Origin: an uncultured Planctomycetaceae bacterium
Lineage (GTDB): Bacteria > Planctomycetota > Planctomycetia > Pirellulales > Pirellulaceae
Direction of reading: 5' to 3'
Length of the DNA: 14,783 bases
NCBI GenBank assembly: GCA_903927685.1
Contig: CAIYOB010000960.1
Coordinates: 1-14,783 of the forward strand
The notes below the pieces were generated by a model. That model was not told the DNA's origin and made no database searches. It saw nothing but the letters and a program-made list of their open reading frames with translations. Numbering within the stretch: position 1 is the stretch's first letter; every line of letters starts with the position of its first letter. Both the position numbers and the translations under genes were made by a program. Below, piece by piece: positions 6,843 to 14,783 of the stretch.

Positions 6843-7076
6843 ATGAGCAAGCTCCGCGTCTACGCCTACGCCGAACTGCGCCAGTACATCGGCGGGCGGG
6901 CGTCCCTCGACGTCGAACTGGCCGACGGCGGGACGGTCGCCGACCTGCTGGCTCAGCTGGGGATCCCCGCCGAGCGGACCAAGATCGTGTTCGTCAACAG
7001 CCGGGCGGCGGAATTGGACCGCGTCCTGGCCGATGGCGAGCGAGTCGATCTGTTTTCCGCGATCGGCGGCGGGTGA
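6843..7076 (+). CDS. MoaD/ThiS-family sulfur carrier protein linked to the AOR
   Basis: The 77-residue ubiquitin-like protein begins MSKLRVYAYAELRQYIGG and ends FSAIGGG. The terminal Gly-Gly is the site that is adenylated and thiocarboxylated in MoaD and ThiS. MoaD-type proteins donate sulfur to build the dithiolene of molybdopterin. The gene starts 9 nt after the AOR stop, so the two are almost surely cotranscribed, which argues for a carrier dedicated to the AOR cofactor rather than to thiamine. A GTG at 6840 could add one residue. No MoaE, MoeB or ThiF partner is in the window. The fold family is certain enough; pairing with tungstopterin is inferred from position. Confidence 0.88.
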   Translation: MSKLRVYAYAELRQYIGGRASLDVELADGGTVADLLAQLGIPAERTKIVFVNSRAAELDRVLADGERVDLFSAIGGG

Positions 7077-7423
7077 GGAAATTGCAGCAGCTGTTATAGA
7101 TGGGCGATGATAGGCAGCCAACAAATGGGGGATGCTGTGCAAATAGTGGGTTATAAATAAGAGAGTGGCAGATTCTATCTTCCTCAGCTATTGCGATTCC
7201 CATTTATAACCCACCATTTATAACCCGCCTCTTCTGATCTTTCCCGCATTTTCCCACGGCGCCTCTCCAAATCCAGCTTCTCGGAACTAAACTCAAGTGG
7301 GATCGAGACTTGTGAGAAGATCCTCCGGCGTCCGCGAAGATCGGCCTCTGGGAAACGAATACCGTCCAAGTCGACCGCGTTTGTCGGCGAATTCAACTCT
7401 TCTCGTCGAGGTGTCAACCAGCG
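7077..7423. other. Intergenic region, AT-richer than its surroundings
   Basis: This 347-bp gap has no supported gene. The first half (about 7080-7230) is visibly richer in A and T than the flanking genes and holds the TTATAAAT repeats. The second half (7230-7423) is probably the leader of the operon beginning at 7424, with GAGGTG (7408-7413) as its RBS. I could not find a clear sigma70 promoter. Confidence 0.6.
7146..7226. repeat. Three-copy GGGTTATAAAT repeat, inverted and tandem
   Basis: GTGGGTTATAAAT at 7146-7158 is the exact 13-bp reverse complement of 7202-7214. A second copy of the inverted arm, ATTTATAACCC, follows at 7216-7226 with a 14-bp period. The arms enclose 43 bp. It could be a double operator, a transcript hairpin or the ends of a small non-autonomous element; no transposase or target duplication was recognised. 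Confidence 0.7.
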
Positions 7424-8068
7424 ATGTGGGCACAGCTTGCGAGCTTTCTGCAGACCTGTTTCACCGGCGCGTGCCTGCCGGCCAGCATCGTACTGCTGCT
7501 CGCGCTGCTGTATTGGCTGCTGGCCATCGCGGCCGGACTGGATTGGGACCTGTTCGACTTTGACCTCGATTTGAACAGCGAACCGGATCTCGACACCTCG
7601 CTGAGCGTCGGTCTCGTCGTGCTCCGGTTCCTGAACATCGGCCGTGTGCCGTTGGTGGTCTGGGCCAGCGTATTTGCCATCGCTTACTGGCTGGTGACGT
7701 TGCTGCTGGACCGCCTGGCGGACGATCCGGAAACCCGGACCAGCTTGTTCTACGCGGCCCAGTACACCGTCCGCAACCTGGCGATCGGCGTCCTGGCGGC
7801 CAAGGTCCTGACGCAACCGTTGCGGGACAAGTTCGAGCCCGTCGAACCGAATCGCGCCGAGGACCTGATCGGACGCCCCTGCCAGATTACGACCAGCCAA
7901 GTGACTTCGACCTTTGGACAAGCCCAGGTGCCGACCGAGGCCGCTCCGTTGCTGTTGAACGTGCGTGTAAGAGAAACTCCGCTGGCTAAAGGCGAGCCGG
8001 CGGTGATCGTCGATTTTGACCCGGAGAAGAACGTCTACTTCATCGAGAAAGCACAACCTGAGGTGTAG
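7424..8068 (+). CDS. YqiJ-like membrane protein with C-terminal OB-fold
   Basis: The 214-residue inner-membrane protein has hydrophobic segments near 18-38 (ACLPASIVLLLALLYWLLAI) and 76-95 (PLVVWASVFAIAYWLVTLLL), and a weaker one near 113-130. After the first segment comes an aspartate-rich stretch GLDWDLFDFDLDL, a hallmark of YqiJ-type proteins. The C-terminal part (about 140-214; LIGRPCQITTSQV to EKNVYFIEK) is a small beta-rich domain of the NfeD/YqiJ OB-fold kind. In E. coli yqiJ sits beside the flotillin homologue yqiK, and here a flotillin gene follows after 2 nt, so the two probably form a membrane complex. GAGGTG lies 10 nt before the ATG. The assignment rests on architecture and neighbour; overall sequence similarity was not tested. 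Confidence 0.82.
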   Translation: MWAQLASFLQTCFTGACLPASIVLLLALLYWLLAIAAGLDWDLFDFDLDLNSEPDLDTSLSVGLVVLRFLNIGRVPLVVWASVFAIAYWLVTLLLDRLADDPETRTSLFYAAQYTVRNLAIGVLAAKVLTQPLRDKFEPVEPNRAEDLIGRPCQITTSQVTSTFGQAQVPTEAAPLLLNVRVRETPLAKGEPAVIVDFDPEKNVYFIEKAQPEV

Positions 8069-8070
8069 GC

Positions 8071-10185
8071 ATGCATACGGCAATTCTGGCCCAAGCGATC
8101 AACACAGAGTTCCTCTTCATCGCTGCGGTAACCATCGGCTCCGTCTTCTTCGGTCTGCTCGCCATCGGCCTGCTGGCCTCGCGATTCTATCGCAAGGTGG
8201 GCCCCGAAGAGGCCATCATCCGTTCCGGCTACGGCGGGCTGAAAGCGGTCACGGGGGCCGGGATCGTCGTCATCCCGGTGGTCCACCGCTGGGAGAAGAT
8301 GGACCTGTCGGTCAAGCGGATTGAGATTCACCGCAAGGGCGAACAGGGCCTGATCTGCAAGGACAACATCCGGGCCGACATCGAGGTCGCCTTCTTCGTC
8401 CGCGTCAACAATACGCGTGAAGACATCCTGCAAGTGGCTCAATCGCTGGGCTGCCGCCGCGCTTCGGAACAGCCAGCCCTGATTGAATTGTTCGACGCCA
8501 AGTTCTCCGAAGCCCTGAAGACGGTCGGCAAGCGATTCGATTTCGAGGAGCTGTACGAGGAACGCGACAAGTTCAAGGAAGAGATCATCAAGGTCATCGG
8601 CACCGACCTGAACGGCTACAAGCTCGACGACTGTGCGATCGACTACCTCGAGCAGACGCCGCTGGAGATGATGAATCCCCAGAATATCCTGGACGCCGAG
8701 GGCATCAAGAAGATCACCGAACTGACGTCCCGCGAGCACATCCTGGCCAACGAAATCCGGCGGGAAAAGGAAAAGACGATCAAGAAGCAGGACGTTGAAG
8801 CGCGGGAAGCGATCCTGGTGCTCGAACGGCAGCAGATCGAAGCGGAAGAAAAACAGAAACGCGAGATCGCCGAGATCGCCGCCCGGCAACAGGCCGAAGC
8901 CCACATCGTCCAGCAACAAGAGCGGCTGAAGGCGGAGCAGGCTCGCATCCGGACCGAAGAAGAAGTCCGGACCGCCGAAGAGAATCGCGATCGCCAAATT
9001 ATCGTCGCGATGCGGAACAAGGAGCGCACGGACGGCGTGGAAATCGAACGCGTGCAGAAAGACCGCGAACTGGAAGCGACCGAACGCGAACGCGTCGTCT
9101 CGTTGGCCCAGATCGAGAAGGATAAGGCCGTCGAAACCGAGAAGCGAAATATCCAGGAAGTGATCCGCGAACGCGTGGCCGTCGAGCGGTCGGTGGTCGA
9201 GGAACAAGAACGCATCAAGGACACGCAGCAGTTCGCCGGCGCCGACCGGCAGAAACGCGTCCAGGTCACCCAGGCCGAAATGCAGGCCCAGGAAGCCTTG
9301 ATCAAGCAGGTCAAGGCCGCGGAAGCGTCCAAGCAGGCCGCCTCGCTCAAGTCCGAACAGATCGTCATCGAAGCCGACGCCGACCGGCAGGCCGCCGAGC
9401 GGCAGATGCAGGCCACCAAGATGCTGGCCGAAGCCAAGACGGCCGACGAAGCGGCGACCGGGCTGGCCGAAGCCAAAGTGATGACGGTCAAGGCTGAAGC
9501 GATCGAGAAGCAGGGCACCGCCGAGGCCACGGTCCTGGAACGGAAATCCGTCGCCGAGGCCAAGGGCGTCGAAGCGATGGCGACCGCCAAGGAGAAAGAC
9601 GGCACGGCCGAAGCGACCGTGATGGAATTGAAGTTCCGCAGCGAGGCCAAGGGCATCGAGGAAAAGGCCAACGCCATGAAACTGTTCGACGGCGTCGGCA
9701 AGGAACACGAGGAGTTCAAACTGCGGCTGAACAAGGACAAGGACATTGAGATTGCGGCCATCGCCGCCCAGCAGGAGATCGCCGAGGCCCAGTCGCGGAT
9801 CGTCAGCGAGGCCCTCAGGAACGCCCGCATCGATATCGTCGGCGGCGAGACGACCTTCTTTGACAAGATCGTCGAAGCGGTCAAGGGCGGCAAGGCAGTC
9901 GATCGCTTTGTCCACAGCAGCGAAACGCTGACCGACGTCAAGAACACGTTCTTCAACGGCAACCCCGAATACTTCCGGCAGAAGCTCGAGCAACTGATCG
10001 CCCAGTTCAACCTGAGCGCCGGCGACGTCAAGGACCTGACCGTCGCCGCCCTGCTGGTCAAGATGATGGGCCTGACCGACAGCGACGAGACGCGGAGCGA
10101 ACTGGCCCGCTTGTTCGACACGGTCAAGAACCTGGGCCTGTCGAGCAAGAGAGTAGCGGACGTCCAGGCCGGGGCCAAGGTCTAG
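8071..10185 (+). CDS. Flotillin / SPFH-domain membrane scaffold protein
   Basis: The 704-residue protein has one N-terminal membrane segment (about 13-37, EFLFIAAVTIGSVFFGLLAI). An SPFH/band 7 domain spans about 40-220 (YRKVGPEEAIIRSGYGG, KRIEIHRKGEQG, DIEVAFFVRV). A very long charged coiled coil runs from about 225 to 590, and a C-terminal domain (about 590-704) includes the DIVGGETTFFDKIVEA type motif. Flotillins oligomerise on the cytoplasmic face of the membrane and organise microdomains. The coiled coil contains a 29-residue repeat (GTAEATV...EAKGxE at 482 and 511). The protein is somewhat longer than typical bacterial flotillins and resembles YqiK. The gene starts 2 nt after the YqiJ-like stop, with GAGGTG overlapping that gene's end, so translation is probably coupled. 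The giant AAA+ gene follows after 20 nt. Confidence 0.92.
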   Translation: MHTAILAQAINTEFLFIAAVTIGSVFFGLLAIGLLASRFYRKVGPEEAIIRSGYGGLKAVTGAGIVVIPVVHRWEKMDLSVKRIEIHRKGEQGLICKDNIRADIEVAFFVRVNNTREDILQVAQSLGCRRASEQPALIELFDAKFSEALKTVGKRFDFEELYEERDKFKEEIIKVIGTDLNGYKLDDCAIDYLEQTPLEMMNPQNILDAEGIKKITELTSREHILANEIRREKEKTIKKQDVEAREAILVLERQQIEAEEKQKREIAEIAARQQAEAHIVQQQERLKAEQARIRTEEEVRTAEENRDRQIIVAMRNKERTDGVEIERVQKDRELEATERERVVSLAQIEKDKAVETEKRNIQEVIRERVAVERSVVEEQERIKDTQQFAGADRQKRVQVTQAEMQAQEALIKQVKAAEASKQAASLKSEQIVIEADADRQAAERQMQATKMLAEAKTADEAATGLAEAKVMTVKAEAIEKQGTAEATVLERKSVAEAKGVEAMATAKEKDGTAEATVMELKFRSEAKGIEEKANAMKLFDGVGKEHEEFKLRLNKDKDIEIAAIAAQQEIAEAQSRIVSEALRNARIDIVGGETTFFDKIVEAVKGGKAVDRFVHSSETLTDVKNTFFNGNPEYFRQKLEQLIAQFNLSAGDVKDLTVAALLVKMMGLTDSDETRSELARLFDTVKNLGLSSKRVADVQAGAKV
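9514..9660 (+). repeat. Internal repeat in flotillin coiled coil
   Basis: Residues 482-501 (GTAEATVLERKSVAEAKGVE) recur as 511-530 (GTAEATVMELKFRSEAKGIE), a 29-residue period encoded at 9514-9573 and 9601-9660. This is a coiled-coil duplication inside the gene. Confidence 0.8.
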
Positions 10186-10205
10186 CATTTTGAGGACGCC
10201 GCCCC

Positions 10206-14783
<4,578 letters not shown>

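Noticed and set aside
4908..7142. 744-codon antisense frame over the AOR and MoaD genes
   Set aside because: It is opposite two clear family members, has His/Arg/Gln-rich shadow composition, and has no start context.
8035..10188. 717-codon open frame antisense to the flotillin gene
   Set aside because: It mirrors the flotillin codons, has Leu/Asp/Gly-rich composition without domains, and covers a clear sense gene. It is a by-product of GC-rich codon use and of the few TTA, CTA and TCA codons in the sense frame.

Overview
The window looks like a chromosomal segment from a planctomycete, probably of the Pirellulales type. The DNA is GC-rich. It carries a planctomycete-style ECF sigma factor, an activation-loop sequence typical of planctomycete Ser/Thr kinases, a leucine-rich-repeat scrap, a Tat-exported Gfo/Idh/MocA oxidoreductase and an ATP-dependent DNA ligase with a SWIM zinc finger. 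The taxonomic call is inferred from protein character only. I saw no tRNA, rRNA, CRISPR array or intact insertion sequence.

Left part (1-1461) is a zone of gene decay. On the minus strand an ECF sigma factor starts at 585. After about 162 codons it reads in frame into the activation segment of a Ser/Thr protein kinase, and it runs off the left edge. The sigma HTH and the whole kinase N-lobe are missing, and the kinase DFG motif reads GFG. Next comes about 470 bp without an intact gene that holds one relic LRR repeat on the minus strand. Then, on the plus strand, there is the C-terminal remnant of a larger planctomycete protein.

Middle part (1462-7076) is ordinary and well packed. It holds the SWIM-DNA ligase, a secreted Gfo/Idh/MocA dehydrogenase and a convergent PhnP-like metallo-beta-lactamase-fold hydrolase. 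These are followed by a tightly coupled pair: an aldehyde:ferredoxin oxidoreductase (tungsten/molybdopterin enzyme) and a MoaD/ThiS-type sulfur carrier that probably serves its cofactor.

A 347-bp gap (7077-7423) follows. It is more AT-rich than its surroundings and contains three copies of a GGGTTATAAAT motif, two in tandem and one inverted.

Right part (7424-14783) is one tight operon: a YqiJ-like membrane protein with an OB-fold tail, a flotillin, and a very large AAA+ ATPase of the DUF3686 type (often labelled 'DNA repair ATPase'), cut by the right edge. The gene spacings are 2 and 20 nt. This looks like a membrane-microdomain scaffold coupled to a giant AAA+ motor, whose cellular role is unknown to me. 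The ATPase gene contains a stretch of hairpin-forming, repeat-like sequence that is translated in frame as a low-complexity insert. The best candidates for something unusual are the sigma/kinase chimera, the flotillin-AAA+ operon, and this repeat insertion inside a coding sequence.
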